Source of the DNA: Myxococcales bacterium
GTDB lineage: Bacteria; Myxococcota; UBA727; VGSZ01
Length of the DNA: 64,000 nt
NCBI GenBank assembly: GCA_023248635.1
Contig: JAHFED010000005.1
Location: 110,191 to 174,190 of the forward strand
Direction of reading: 5' to 3'
The notes beneath the pieces were generated by a model. That model saw nothing but the letters and a program-made list of their open reading frames with translations, was not told the DNA's origin and did no database searches. Position numbers and translations under genes: made by a program. This document shows positions 50,409-60,540 of this stretch, one piece after another. Each line of letters starts with the position of its first letter. Positions within the stretch are counted from its first letter, which is position 1.

Positions 50409-52552
50409 CCACAGCCCAGACGACCCAACAGCTCTTTGGGGTCATGGAGGCCCCGACCACGGAGGGTGCTGCTGAGCGCGCGTCCGCCGAGATGGCAACC
50501 GAAGACATCGCTGTCGTCGACGCCGTCGCGCTCGATGACTTCGAATTGCATGAAAAGCTTGGTGCTGGTGGCAATGCCACCGTCCACGTCGCCACCTGGA
50601 AAAAGACCGGGGCCCGGGTCGCGCTCAAGATCATTCACGGCGAGCTTTCGCAGGATCCGAAATACCTGGCGCGCTTTCACCGCGAGGTCCGATCGGCGAG
50701 CCGCCTGCAGCACCCCAACATTTGCCGCGTGCTGGCCTTCGGAACGACGAGGGAGAAGCTCTTTCTGGCCATGGAGCTGATCGAGGGCGGAACGGTGCGC
50801 GATCTCATCGATCGCTCCGGGCGCCTGCCGCCCCAGATCGCAGCCGCGCTGCTGACCCAGCTGCTCGATGCCCTGGGCTGCGCCCACGGCGCGGGCATCC
50901 TCCACCGCGACATCAAGCCCGCCAACGCGATGGTCACGCGCACGGGAGTTCTGAAGCTCGTTGACTTCGGCATCGCCAAGGGCCGCGACGACGCCACCGT
51001 CACCGAAACCGGCTTCCTGGTTGGCACACCCGCCTACATGAGCCCAGAGCAAGCCGTCGGCAAAGAGATCGACGCTCGCACTGACCTCTACGCCGCCGGT
51101 GTGTGCTTCTACGAGATGTTGCTCGGCGAAAATCCCTATTCCAACGACGCTCCCTCGCAAGCGTTGCTGCGCATCGCCACCGAGCAGATGCCCTCGGTGT
51201 TCGAGCAGGATGCGACCATCCCCGGTGCGGTCGAGGCCGTGTTGGAACGACTGGTGGAACGCGACTGCGACGCTCGCTACGCCAGCGCCGGCGACGCCGT
51301 CGCCGACCTCCGCCCCTATCTGGACTTCGTCAACGAAGTGCACCCGAGCTTGTTGGGGGACTTCGTCGCCGATCCCCGCGCCTTCAAGCAGGTTTTGCTC
51401 GCCGAGCAGGCCGAGCTGGAGCTGGCCCGCGCCGAGCACCTGTTGCTGGCCGGGGACGCGAACCTGCCGGCGGCGGCGTTGGCTCTGTACCGGGCGCAAT
51501 CGCTGGTCACCACCGCCCCCATCTCCCACCGCTTTCAGCACGTGTGCAGCCGGGGCGGCTTTCAATTCGATGTCGCTGACGATGACAACCTGGTGAAGCT
51601 CCGCCGATCGATGGGAGGGCCAAATCCTGCGGGCCCGCTCAAGCGCCTGGCCGATCTCTACCGTGCGCGCGGCGACGTGCACCGCGCCGTGGTCTTCTTG
51701 CGTCGCTACCTCCGCGAGAAGCCGGGGGATAGTCAGGCGCAACACCAGCTCGAGATCCTCGTCGCCGGCGTGCCGGTGCCGAGCCTGTCTGCCGCCGGCA
51801 AGATGCAAACACGCGACATTCTCGCGGGCGTGAAGACGGGTGGGTGGGCCGCCGTATCGCCGGACCGCAAGGCCAAGGCGCTGGCGTTGCAGCAGCCCAG
51901 CTCTTTGCCGGGCCGCAGCAGCTCGCTGACCTCCGGCCGCTCACCGCTTGTGACCGGTGGTCCGCGCTCGCCGCCTTCGTCGACCACGGCCTTGACCCCC
52001 GACGTCGAGCTGAAGGTGCGCGTCGCCGCTGCCGCCGCGCTCAAAGCCAGCAGCCAGGCCAATCTGCGACCCTCGGGGGCGCGCGCTGCCGACGACGACC
52101 TCGCCGGGATCTTCGCCTCGATGTGGGGTCGCTTTGGTCGGCAGCTCGCCGTGGCGGCCGTCATCTTGGGCGCCTTCGCCGTCGTCGCCTGGGTCTTTGC
52201 CGGCGTCATCGACGTCTCCATCGCCAAATCCCAGCAGAGCATCGGCGACAACACCGCCGCCATCGGCGCCATCGAGCAAAACGACAAGACCAGGGGGTGG
52301 CAGAACACGCTGCAAGACGCCGTCACCGCCGAGAACCGCGGAGAATGCCACCACGCGATCAACACCGTGGCCCGGCTGGGAAAGGACGCCCCGGCGGCGT
52401 TGATGCTGGATGGGCTGCTGATTCGCGGTCGCTGCCGCCTGCAAGTGGGCCAACCCGAGGCGGCTCGCCGGGATTTCGAAGAGTTTCTGCGACAGACCCC
52501 CCTCACCGACGCGCGGCGCGTCAGCGTCAGAGCGCTGCTCGACGGGATATAG
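50405..52552 (+). CDS. Membrane Ser/Thr protein kinase within the minor-pilin operon
   Basis: 715 residues. Kinase domain at about 44-310: glycine loop LGAGGNATVH, Lys of ALKII, HRDIKPANAM catalytic loop, DFGIAK, and the GTPAYMSPEQ activation segment. Helical TPR-like repeats follow (LARAEHLLLAGDANLPAAALALYRAQ, LADLYRARGDVHRAVVFLRRYL), then a Ser/Pro-rich linker, one transmembrane helix (about 580-600) and a C-terminal extracytoplasmic helical domain with two Cys. It overlaps the prepilin gene by ATGA and precedes the PilV gene by six bases, an unusual position for a kinase in a pilin operon. Confidence 0.93.
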   Translation: MTTAQTTQQLFGVMEAPTTEGAAERASAEMATEDIAVVDAVALDDFELHEKLGAGGNATVHVATWKKTGARVALKIIHGELSQDPKYLARFHREVRSASRLQHPNICRVLAFGTTREKLFLAMELIEGGTVRDLIDRSGRLPPQIAAALLTQLLDALGCAHGAGILHRDIKPANAMVTRTGVLKLVDFGIAKGRDDATVTETGFLVGTPAYMSPEQAVGKEIDARTDLYAAGVCFYEMLLGENPYSNDAPSQALLRIATEQMPSVFEQDATIPGAVEAVLERLVERDCDARYASAGDAVADLRPYLDFVNEVHPSLLGDFVADPRAFKQVLLAEQAELELARAEHLLLAGDANLPAAALALYRAQSLVTTAPISHRFQHVCSRGGFQFDVADDDNLVKLRRSMGGPNPAGPLKRLADLYRARGDVHRAVVFLRRYLREKPGDSQAQHQLEILVAGVPVPSLSAAGKMQTRDILAGVKTGGWAAVSPDRKAKALALQQPSSLPGRSSSLTSGRSPLVTGGPRSPPSSTTALTPDVELKVRVAAAAALKASSQANLRPSGARAADDDLAGIFASMWGRFGRQLAVAAVILGAFAVVAWVFAGVIDVSIAKSQQSIGDNTAAIGAIEQNDKTRGWQNTLQDAVTAENRGECHHAINTVARLGKDAPAALMLDGLLIRGRCRLQVGQPEAARRDFEEFLRQTPLTDARRVSVRALLDGI

Positions 52553-52558
52553 GGAGCT

Positions 52559-53005
52559 ATGGGGTTTTCCGCTGGCAGCCCACGCGCGTTCTCACTCATC
52601 GAGGTGATGGCAGCGTCAGCGATCTTCGCCGTCGGCCTCGGCGGCATCTTCAGCGCCTTTGGCACCTCAGCCCACCAATTCGAGCACCAGCGACACACGA
52701 CCTACGGCATTCACCTCACCGAGGGCAAGATGGAGGAGCTGCTCTTGCGCGTTTCCTCGGACCCCCAGCTGCAAGCGGGGAGCGTCTTTGGACCCGATTG
52801 GTTCGACAACCGCGGCTTTCCGGCGGCGTCGGGGTGCCCGGCTGCCACAGGGGGGCTGCCACCAGAATCCGCCGCCTGCCGCTACCGGGTGACCTGGTCG
52901 TCTGAGCCTGGCCTCGTGCCCCAGGTGCGGGTCACCACGGTGACGGTGACCTGGAACGAGCGCGAGGTGGCGAAACATGTTTCCCTGACCACGCAAAGGA
53001 ACTGA
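52559..53005 (+). CDS. PilV/GspI-type minor prepilin (operon 2)
   Basis: 148 residues. Leader MGFSAGSPRA followed by FSLIEVMAASAIFAVGLGGIFSAFG; Glu at +5, Ala at -1 as in the operon 1 homologue. The helix LTEGKMEELLLRV and strand YRVTWSSEPG match the PilV/GspI fold. Overlaps the next gene by one base (TGATG). Confidence 0.87.
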   Translation: MGFSAGSPRAFSLIEVMAASAIFAVGLGGIFSAFGTSAHQFEHQRHTTYGIHLTEGKMEELLLRVSSDPQLQAGSVFGPDWFDNRGFPAASGCPAATGGLPPESAACRYRVTWSSEPGLVPQVRVTTVTVTWNEREVAKHVSLTTQRN

Positions 53006-54081
53006 TGACGCGAGCGCGTGCTTTCAATTTGCTGGAGGTTGCGGTGGCGTCGGCCATCGCCGGCATCATTGCCCTGGCTGCATTGAGCGCGTTCGCAGTC
53101 CTCAACCGCCAGCTGGTGCGCCTGCAGGCCGAGACCACAGCCAGCGACGATGCCAAGACCTTGATCGACTTCTTGGTGAGCGACGTGCAAGCCGTCGGCG
53201 GCGGTCAGGTGCGACCGTGGATGGCTCTCAACGTCGAAAACGGCGACGACGCGACCTCGGCTCCTCGTTGCACGAACTTCGGCCAGTCGCCTTGCGGCCC
53301 AAGCGATCGCCTCACCTACGCCCTGCTGGTGCCCACACCTGCCTCGGTGTGCAAAATCGTGGACATCAACGACGTCACCCACATCCTCACCGGCGACCTC
53401 GACGGCACGTGCTGCTTGTCAGAGATGCTGCTGCACGCGGGCTATGACGCGCGGATTCCCCCGATCCTCGCGCCACCGGTGTTGGCCAACCTGAAAGCCC
53501 ACACGGTTGCTGTCAGCCCCAACGGTCTCAACCGACAGCTCTCGCTGGACAGCGTCAACCCGGTCACCTGCACGGCGAGGTTCGCGGCGGGGCCGATGGC
53601 CAACATCGACAACGCCCCGGGACTCATCGGCCAGTTCGTCGGCGGCAGCGTGTCGGTGGTGCGCATTCGCACCCTCTACCTCAACGAAACCACCCACGAG
53701 CTCTTCTCCTTCGAGGACAAGCGCGACTTCAACGGCGCCGACGTCGACGTCGCTGTTGATGAGGTGACGCGCATCGCCTCCAACATCTTCGATTTCCAGG
53801 TGCAGCTCGGCTACGACTCCGACGGCGTCACGCCGGGGATCATCATCGACCAGTTGAGCGCCAGCGATGAATGGCGCTTCAATGCGGCGGGCGATGGTGC
53901 CTTCGCCGGCGACGGCTTGCGGATGATGGCGATGGGTCTCATCGTCGGCGTCAATGTCCACGATCCGGGCTATTCGTCGTCGGCACAGATCATCGGTGGC
54001 ACGATGAAGACCGCGACCGGCGTGCATTTGCGCAGCGCCATGGGCAAAGCCGCATTGCGCAACATCTTCGTCTTCTTTTGA
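53005..54081 (+). CDS. PilW-type minor prepilin (operon 2)
   Basis: 358 residues. Leader MTRARA, then FNLLEVAVASAIAGIIALAAL. The following helix (VLNRQLVRLQAETTASDDAKTLIDFLVSDVQAVGGG) and the block DEVTRIASNIFDFQVQLGYDSDG with ASDEWRFNAAGD are matched by VADRVYDFQVTLGFDGNP and ASDEWFGNVAGD in the operon 1 protein, so the two are paralogues. Several Cys pairs. It contributes to the pilus priming complex. Confidence 0.88.
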   Translation: MTRARAFNLLEVAVASAIAGIIALAALSAFAVLNRQLVRLQAETTASDDAKTLIDFLVSDVQAVGGGQVRPWMALNVENGDDATSAPRCTNFGQSPCGPSDRLTYALLVPTPASVCKIVDINDVTHILTGDLDGTCCLSEMLLHAGYDARIPPILAPPVLANLKAHTVAVSPNGLNRQLSLDSVNPVTCTARFAAGPMANIDNAPGLIGQFVGGSVSVVRIRTLYLNETTHELFSFEDKRDFNGADVDVAVDEVTRIASNIFDFQVQLGYDSDGVTPGIIIDQLSASDEWRFNAAGDGAFAGDGLRMMAMGLIVGVNVHDPGYSSSAQIIGGTMKTATGVHLRSAMGKAALRNIFVFF

Positions 54082-54092
54082 GGAGCCCATCG

Positions 54093-57000
54093 ATGAGAAG
54101 ATCAAGCCATCGACGTGGCTACGCGCTCATGATCGTTCTCATGGTGCTCGCGCTGATGAGCGTGGGGTTGGGCACCCTCTTTTATTTCCTCGAGGCATCG
54201 GCGGCTACGACGGGATCGATGCTGGAGCGACGGCGCGTCTTTTACGCCTGCGATGGCATCGGCCGCGGAACCACCGTGCTCGCCCAATCCTATATGTCGG
54301 AGTCGGCGCCGACGACGGCGGGCCTCATCAAGAGCGTGTGCACCGCAGGCGGCGGCGGCTGTTGCCCCTCGGCCACGGGTGCCGTCGCGGACTGCGACGC
54401 CAGCAATCCGCCGCTGGCATCGTCGACGAAAACGGCCTTCCTGGTTGATCCAGGGCTGGAGGCGGCGACGACGGCGATGCCCAACCTGGTGCCTGCGGGT
54501 TTCAAGCTCAAGGAATTCCGCATTGAGTCCCTCGCCGTCGCTTGCGTCGACGACGACGACTGCCCCTCGGGCGTTCAGTGTCTGTCGGGCACCTGTCGGA
54601 CCATCGCCCCTCTCCCCAACGGCCCCTTTCAGGGCTTGAACGCGCAGCAAGACACCATCGAAATCGCTTTGCGCGCCGAGCACACAGCGACGACGCAGTT
54701 CGCCTGTCGCACCAGCCAGACCATGACCCTGGGCAAGATCGCGATGTTCCAGTTTTTCGTCTTCTCCGACAGTCCGATCACCGACTGGCACCCTGGACCC
54801 GAGATGTTCGCCCGCGGTCGCGTGCACGGCAACGGCACCGTCTGCGTCGGCGGCGGCGCCGACCTCTGGATGGATCGCATCACTGCAGCCGGCGACGTGC
54901 GCCACATGAACGAGGCCGACTGCTTCGGCGCCGGCCAGCAACCGGTCAAGATCGCCAACCGGGACAACGCCGACTTCGACGACAACAACGACGGCGACCC
55001 CACCGATCCCGTGGCTGCCCACTTCACGGCCTTCGATGCGGACTCGCGGGCGACGGCGCTGCCGAACTGGGCGACCTTCGCGGTGAGCACCTGGAAAGGG
55101 CATTTGCTCGACCAGGCGCACGGCGTGCCCCGTTTGAAATTGCCCATCGTGGGCATTCCTGAAACCCAGCAGGGCGTCGACGCCGCCAACGCCGCCACCG
55201 CTGCGACCAAGAACGGCGACACCAGCCGGGTGTTGGTCGATCCCGTCCGCGTCGGCGTCGACACCTCCGAGGTGCGCGCGCAGAAATTTGCTGCCAAGGC
55301 CGACATCCGCATCATCAACGGCATCTGGTTTGTGAAGAACGTCGAAAACGAGGGCCAGTGGCCGGGCATCCCGATCTGGTCCGACCACAAGGGCAGCTAC
55401 GACGCCCACGACGAATTCGCGTCCACCTGCAAAGACCTCGAAGTCGGCAACAACCCGGTGGCAGATCGCAAGGCTGGACAGAGTGATCTCCTCGTCGATC
55501 GCGCCTGGGGAGCGAGGGTGCCGCGGCGCTTTTCCTACTACGCAGCTCGGCCCGACGCCGATGAGCTGCTCATCGAAGCCATCGGCCGCGTGAACCAACC
55601 GGCGGCCGTGATTTCCTATGGCGTGCTAGCGCGTTCCGGCGCTGGCCACACATCGGTCTGGGCACCCGGAGCCCGCTCCTTGTTCCAGCAAACCGGCACC
55701 GATGATCGCTACTCCCTGTGCGGCCTGGCTCCGGTGCCCCCCACCCCCCCCGATCCCTTCCGCTCGACAGTGTTGCCCGCGCTGGGCATGCCCTGTGAGC
55801 CGGGAGCGGCGGCCGTGAAGTTCATCAAGGCCGACGGTGTCACCGTTGCCGACGACGTCGAGGACATCGCCGCCTCGGCGCTCATCGCCGGCACGCGCTC
55901 GGGGTTCAGAGACGGGCACGCCGACGTCGCCTTCGACGACGACGTGCAGCAGTCCACCAGCACCGATGACTTCGGCCGGGCCAATGTCTTGCCGACCAAC
56001 TTCGATGTGGCTGCGTTCCAGCTCGCCCTCGCCGACGCCACCCAGGGAGAGCTCGGCTCCTACTTTTGCCCGACGCCCGGGGTCTGCGCCTGCAGTGGCC
56101 AGCGCGGCTGCTTCGGGCGCGCCTTCAACGGCATCGTGTGGATCGGCAGTACCTACGATGGCTCGGAGACGGGCTACCCCAACGGCGCCCCCGCCAACCT
56201 GCCCGCCCAGGGCCGGATCACCGATGCCGCCCAACCCTTTCGCGAAGACAACGTCGTCGTCGCTGGCGCAGACGGCGGAAACTGGGTCGACAACGGCGTC
56301 AACTACCGCTTGCTCACGGCGCGCGCCGGCCGCGTCCAGGCTTCGCCGGGCTGCGACCTGGCCGACGCCGACAGCTGCATGGGCGACGAACAATCCGCAC
56401 TGCCCTACCCCTTGTGCGGGGGTTCGGGCTCCTTCGACAGCAACGACCTGTTCCCCAGAGTCAGCTGTACGGCGGGCACGACATCCAGACCCAACGCCAT
56501 CCGTTTGATCAACGCGCGCAACCTCAACATGGAGATCGCGGCCAACGCCCCCGACATTGGTGCTCCGGCGGTCTTCAACCCCGCCACCGTCGCCTTGCCC
56601 GCGGGCTTGACCCTGATTTCGAACCTGCCCGTCTACGTCGTCGGCGACGTCAACCTGGCCTCCGATCCCGAGGGCGGATTCCCGGCCGTGGTGGCACCCA
56701 ACGATCTGACGGCGACGACGTGGTGGCCGCTGCTCATCGGCGGCGATGTCGTGCATCTGTTGTCCAACGAGTGGGACGACCGCCGTTCGCGTTGGGGCCT
56801 TTCCACCGGCAACCTGCGCTACCTGGGTCATGTCACTGCCGCGGGGGTTCAGGTGAACCCAGGGCCTGCCGCCGATGCTGACCCCCGCGTCGCCAGCGAG
56901 ACTTTCTATTACATGGAGATTTTGGGCGGCTGGGGCAGCACCGTCGACGTCGCCAACACTTCGGGCGGCCTCGAGAATTTCCCGCGCTTCCTGGAGAAGT

Positions 57001-57212
57001 GGGACACCATCCGTGCGCGTTTCCGCGGCGCCTTCGTGGTGGGACATTCGAAGGTGTACTCCCGCTTCAAGCGCCACTGCTGCGATGCACGCAGCTACGA
57101 GGTTCCCGTGCGCGATTGGGGCTTCGATCCCACCCTCGCCGATCTGCGCAAGCAGCCGCCCGGCGCCCCCGTCTACGACGTCGCCGCCGTCCAACAGTGG
57201 TCCCGGAACTGA
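54093..57212 (+). CDS. Very large PilX-type pilus assembly protein (operon 2)
   Basis: 1039 residues from ATG 54093 (GAGGAG upstream). The N terminus RRGYALMIVLMVLALMSVGLGTLFYFLEASAATTG and the motif RRRVFYACDGIGRG are the PilX N-terminal signature. The extracellular part has about two dozen Cys and shares KADIRIINGIWF, PGIPIWSDHK, RFLEKWDTIRARFRGAFVVGHSKVY and PPGAPVYD with the shorter operon 1 protein. It is about 270 residues longer, through Cys-rich insertions. Likely an adhesive or tip subunit. Its stop directly abuts the stop of the convergent SDR gene. Confidence 0.85.
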   Translation: MRRSSHRRGYALMIVLMVLALMSVGLGTLFYFLEASAATTGSMLERRRVFYACDGIGRGTTVLAQSYMSESAPTTAGLIKSVCTAGGGGCCPSATGAVADCDASNPPLASSTKTAFLVDPGLEAATTAMPNLVPAGFKLKEFRIESLAVACVDDDDCPSGVQCLSGTCRTIAPLPNGPFQGLNAQQDTIEIALRAEHTATTQFACRTSQTMTLGKIAMFQFFVFSDSPITDWHPGPEMFARGRVHGNGTVCVGGGADLWMDRITAAGDVRHMNEADCFGAGQQPVKIANRDNADFDDNNDGDPTDPVAAHFTAFDADSRATALPNWATFAVSTWKGHLLDQAHGVPRLKLPIVGIPETQQGVDAANAATAATKNGDTSRVLVDPVRVGVDTSEVRAQKFAAKADIRIINGIWFVKNVENEGQWPGIPIWSDHKGSYDAHDEFASTCKDLEVGNNPVADRKAGQSDLLVDRAWGARVPRRFSYYAARPDADELLIEAIGRVNQPAAVISYGVLARSGAGHTSVWAPGARSLFQQTGTDDRYSLCGLAPVPPTPPDPFRSTVLPALGMPCEPGAAAVKFIKADGVTVADDVEDIAASALIAGTRSGFRDGHADVAFDDDVQQSTSTDDFGRANVLPTNFDVAAFQLALADATQGELGSYFCPTPGVCACSGQRGCFGRAFNGIVWIGSTYDGSETGYPNGAPANLPAQGRITDAAQPFREDNVVVAGADGGNWVDNGVNYRLLTARAGRVQASPGCDLADADSCMGDEQSALPYPLCGGSGSFDSNDLFPRVSCTAGTTSRPNAIRLINARNLNMEIAANAPDIGAPAVFNPATVALPAGLTLISNLPVYVVGDVNLASDPEGGFPAVVAPNDLTATTWWPLLIGGDVVHLLSNEWDDRRSRWGLSTGNLRYLGHVTAAGVQVNPGPAADADPRVASETFYYMEILGGWGSTVDVANTSGGLENFPRFLEKWDTIRARFRGAFVVGHSKVYSRFKRHCCDARSYEVPVRDWGFDPTLADLRKQPPGAPVYDVAAVQQWSRN

Positions 57213-58022
57213 TCATGCTCGTGTCGCGTTGGCCTTGAGCTGACGCAGCACGATGGAGGCGCGCAGGCCCCGCGGCACCAGGTTGGCCAGGCTCATCGTC
57301 GTCGACAGCTGCCAGGGAAAGCGCAACCAGGCTCGGCGGGCGTCGATGGCGTCGGCGATGAGGCGGGCGGCGTCTTTGGTCTCGACGAGAAAAGGCATGT
57401 CGAACTTGTTCTTGCCGGTCATCTCGGACTTCACAAAGCCCGGATGAACGATGGTGACGTCGATGCCGGCGGCGGCCAGCTCCGGGGCGATGCTGTCGAG
57501 AAAGAAAGAAAACGCGGCCTTGGTCGCGCCGTAAACCGGGGCGCCGGGCTGGGCGAGATCGGCGGCCAGCGACGAGATGCCCACGATCTGTCCGCGCCCG
57601 CGCGCGCGCATGCGGGGAAGCAGCGGCAGGATGGTCGCCAACGCCCCCGTAAAATTGGTGCCGATGGTGGCGACGGCGTCGTCAACGTCGATGTCCCACA
57701 GCGAGGGGCTCTTGCCGCCAACGCCGGCGTTGGCGATGACGATGTCGAGGCCGCCGGCGTCTTCGTCGACGGCAACCACGGCGCGGGCACAGGCTGCCGC
57801 GTCGACGACGTCGAGGGTCATGGCTTTGGCTTTGCCACCGGCGGCTTGGATCTCGTCGACCAAGGTGGCCAGCCGGTCGAGCCGACGAGCGCCCAGCCAG
57901 AGAGAGACGCCGCGGCGCCCGAGCTCCAGGGCCAGCGCCGCGCCGATCCCCGAGGAAGCGCCGGTCAAGAGCGCCCGGCGCCCAGGTGCGGAGGCAGAAG
58001 GGGTGGGAGGCGGCGTCGTCAT
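57213..58022 (-). CDS. Short-chain dehydrogenase/reductase
   Basis: 269 residues from ATG 58020-58022. Classical SDR signs: TGASSGIGAALALELGRRG (nucleotide binding), IANAG, SSLA, and YGATKAAFSFF (catalytic Tyr-x3-Lys). LGARRLDRL after the second strand, with Arg at its end, leans toward NADP. Substrate unknown. No pathway neighbours; convergent with the PilX gene. Confidence 0.93.
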   Translation of the reverse strand: MTTPPPTPSASAPGRRALLTGASSGIGAALALELGRRGVSLWLGARRLDRLATLVDEIQAAGGKAKAMTLDVVDAAACARAVVAVDEDAGGLDIVIANAGVGGKSPSLWDIDVDDAVATIGTNFTGALATILPLLPRMRARGRGQIVGISSLAADLAQPGAPVYGATKAAFSFFLDSIAPELAAAGIDVTIVHPGFVKSEMTGKNKFDMPFLVETKDAARLIADAIDARRAWLRFPWQLSTTMSLANLVPRGLRASIVLRQLKANATRA

Positions 58023-58236
58023 GGGGCTCTCTTGCCCAGGCGGGCAGCGGGCAGATGGGCGCTGGGCCAAGTCAAGGGTGCTTCGAACAGTGGTTTCGTT
58101 TGACCGTAGGGGGCCGTTCCTGCAACCTCGGCCCGCTTCCTCGATCCCGTCTCACGACGACACTACATTCTGTGCGGCCGGCCGCGACCCACAGGCAGCA
58201 AGGCCCAGCAGCCGTGACCCAAGGTGCCGAGCGACC

Positions 58237-60507
58237 ATGAGCGAACCCCCGCAGCAAGACCGCGAAACCGCGCCGCCGCAAGACCTCTCCCAGCTCGAGA
58301 TGGCCTTCGCCGCCGACCCCAAGGCATTCGTTCCCTTGACGAACGCCTACTTGCAGCTGGGCCGCTTCATGGAGGCGATGGTCGTCTGCAAGAAGGGCAT
58401 CAAAGCGCTGCCCGACTCCGTCGATGGCAAGTTGTTGCTGGCGCGCGTCTACGCCGAGCAGGGCAAGGTCCCGAAGGCCGTCGAGGAGCTCAAGGCTTTG
58501 CTTGCGGTGGCGCCGACGGCGGCTCCCGCTCACTTCCTCCTGGGGCAGATGCACGAGCGCGCGGGCCGCTTCGACGACGCCATCGCGTCCTTCAAAGAAA
58601 CGCTGCGCCAGGATCGCAAGCACGCCGACGCCAAAGCCGCGCTCAAAGCCAAGGGCATCGAGTTCGATCCGGGTCCGTCGCCCGAGGAGATTGCTGCCGC
58701 CCAGGCCGCCATCGACGAAAGCGCCCGCAAGGCTGAAGCGCTGCGCCAGGCCGCCGAAGACGCCGTCGCCGCCGAAGCTGCTGCCGCCGCTGCTGCAAGG
58801 GCCCGCGACGCCAAAGCGCGGGCCATTGGCCAGGCCAACCGCGGATCGATCTCGTCACCACCGGAGCGCAGCGACAGCCCCGTCGACCCCGCCTTCGCCG
58901 CCGCCTACGCGCAGAACCTCTACGGCTATCCCGGTCCCACGGCGCAAACCGGCAAGCGCGCTCTGGGTCTGGGCTTCACCTTTGGGCTCGGCGCGCTCTT
59001 GTTGCTCGTCGTCGTCGGCATCGTCGCCGGCCTCTACGTCAACAACAAGCGACAGGGTGAGATCAAAGAGCTCTTGCTCGATCAGCAACAGCTGGTGAAG
59101 CGCGACACCACGCTCGGGCACAAGAAGGCCCTCGACAAGCTCGAGGCCGCGCTGAAGATCGACGACAGCCAGACCTTGGCCGTGAGCCAATACGCCTACT
59201 CGCTGAACGTGCTGGCCGAGCGGGGGCTCAAAGACATCGACGCCAAGGTGGGTCCGGCGACGGCCCGGGCCGAAAAGGTGGCCAGCGATCATCCCCTGTC
59301 GGTGGCCGCGCGCATGATCAACGCGCGCCTGAACGGCAAGCCCGCCGACGCCGTCGCCCTGGCCGTGGGCCTGGGGGCCAAGCTGCAGGTCGATCCCACA
59401 CAGCTGGCGATCCCCGTGCGGGCCGAGCTGGGGCGGGCCTACGCTGCCCTCGGACGCATCCCCGAGATGCAGGCCATCGCCGACGGCTTGAAGGACGCAC
59501 CCGATCCAAACGCCCTGTGCTTCGCTGGCGACGCCTACCGCCGCACTGGCGACGTCTTCCGCGCTCGGCGGGCCCTCGACAGCGCCATCAAGACCGAGCT
59601 CGATCACGATCCGGCCCGGGCCCTGCGCGCCCTGCTGATCCTCGAGCAAGACGACGTTGTGAACCTGCCCATCGCCCTCGACGACGTCTCGGTGGTCCTC
59701 GAAGCCGGCAAAGATGCCCTCGGCAACCGACAGCGCGGGTATGCGACCTTGGGCAAAGCGCTGATCACCAAGCGCGCACGCGCCAACGACCGCGAGTCCC
59801 AGCGCGACATCGACGCCGCCCGGCTGCTGCTGCGCAACGACCCCGAGATGTCCCTCTTCGACGCCAAGCAGGCCAAGGAGGAGAAGAACTACGACAAGGC
59901 CCAGGAGTTCTTGAAGACCGCCATCGGCCTCGACCGCTTCCGTCTCGCGCCCTACCTCATCGAGATCGAGGTCGCCGCCCGCGCCAAGAAGTTCGCCGAA
60001 GCCGACGCCGCCTACGGAGTTGCTCTGGCCATCTTTGGCGACAACCTGGAGCTTGGGCTCGCCCGCGGTGGACGCTTGCTGGCCGAAGGTCGCGCCGACG
60101 AAGCCCTCGCCCACCTGCAGGGCATGTTGAAGACCCAGGACATCGCCGAGGTCCACCGCGACATCGGCAAAGTCTATATGCTGAAAAAGGACTATGTAGC
60201 GGCGACGACGTCGCTGAAGAAAGCTGCTGAAAAATCCGCCGCACGCGGACCGGGAATCCAGGCCAATGTTTATACCTGGCTCGGACGCGCATACGCCGCC
60301 GCCGAAGACCATGTGACGGCAGCAGCGACCTACAGCGAGGCGCTGGCCATCACCAATGAGTTCCCATCGACCTATTATTGGTTGGGCAAATCAATGAAAG
60401 AGCTCGGTAAAAATGAAGCTGCGAAAGAGGCGTACCAGAAGTACATGATGGCCGAACCTCAAGGCACCTATACCGTCGATGCGAAAGCACAGATGGCCGA
60501 GCTTTGA
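58237..60507 (+). CDS. TPR-repeat membrane protein
   Basis: 756 residues from ATG 58237; the frame extends upstream but is not supported. Residues 17-135 hold about three TPR units (AYLQLGRFMEAMVVCKKGI, VYAEQGKVPKAVEELKALLA, MHERAGRFDDAIASFKETL). An Ala/Glu coiled segment and a Pro/Ser linker follow, then one transmembrane helix (243-268), then a long helical region of TPR-like repeats (DAYRRTGDVFRARRALDSAI, IGKVYMLKKDYVAATTSLKKAAEK, YWLGKSMKELGKNEAAKEAYQKYM). TPRs on both sides of the membrane suggest a scaffold that links cytoplasmic and periplasmic partners. Confidence 0.88.
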   Translation: MSEPPQQDRETAPPQDLSQLEMAFAADPKAFVPLTNAYLQLGRFMEAMVVCKKGIKALPDSVDGKLLLARVYAEQGKVPKAVEELKALLAVAPTAAPAHFLLGQMHERAGRFDDAIASFKETLRQDRKHADAKAALKAKGIEFDPGPSPEEIAAAQAAIDESARKAEALRQAAEDAVAAEAAAAAAARARDAKARAIGQANRGSISSPPERSDSPVDPAFAAAYAQNLYGYPGPTAQTGKRALGLGFTFGLGALLLLVVVGIVAGLYVNNKRQGEIKELLLDQQQLVKRDTTLGHKKALDKLEAALKIDDSQTLAVSQYAYSLNVLAERGLKDIDAKVGPATARAEKVASDHPLSVAARMINARLNGKPADAVALAVGLGAKLQVDPTQLAIPVRAELGRAYAALGRIPEMQAIADGLKDAPDPNALCFAGDAYRRTGDVFRARRALDSAIKTELDHDPARALRALLILEQDDVVNLPIALDDVSVVLEAGKDALGNRQRGYATLGKALITKRARANDRESQRDIDAARLLLRNDPEMSLFDAKQAKEEKNYDKAQEFLKTAIGLDRFRLAPYLIEIEVAARAKKFAEADAAYGVALAIFGDNLELGLARGGRLLAEGRADEALAHLQGMLKTQDIAEVHRDIGKVYMLKKDYVAATTSLKKAAEKSAARGPGIQANVYTWLGRAYAAAEDHVTAAATYSEALAITNEFPSTYYWLGKSMKELGKNEAAKEAYQKYMMAEPQGTYTVDAKAQMAEL

Positions 60508-60540
60508 CTGACTGCATCTGAGCCCATCGCAAGCCAGGGG

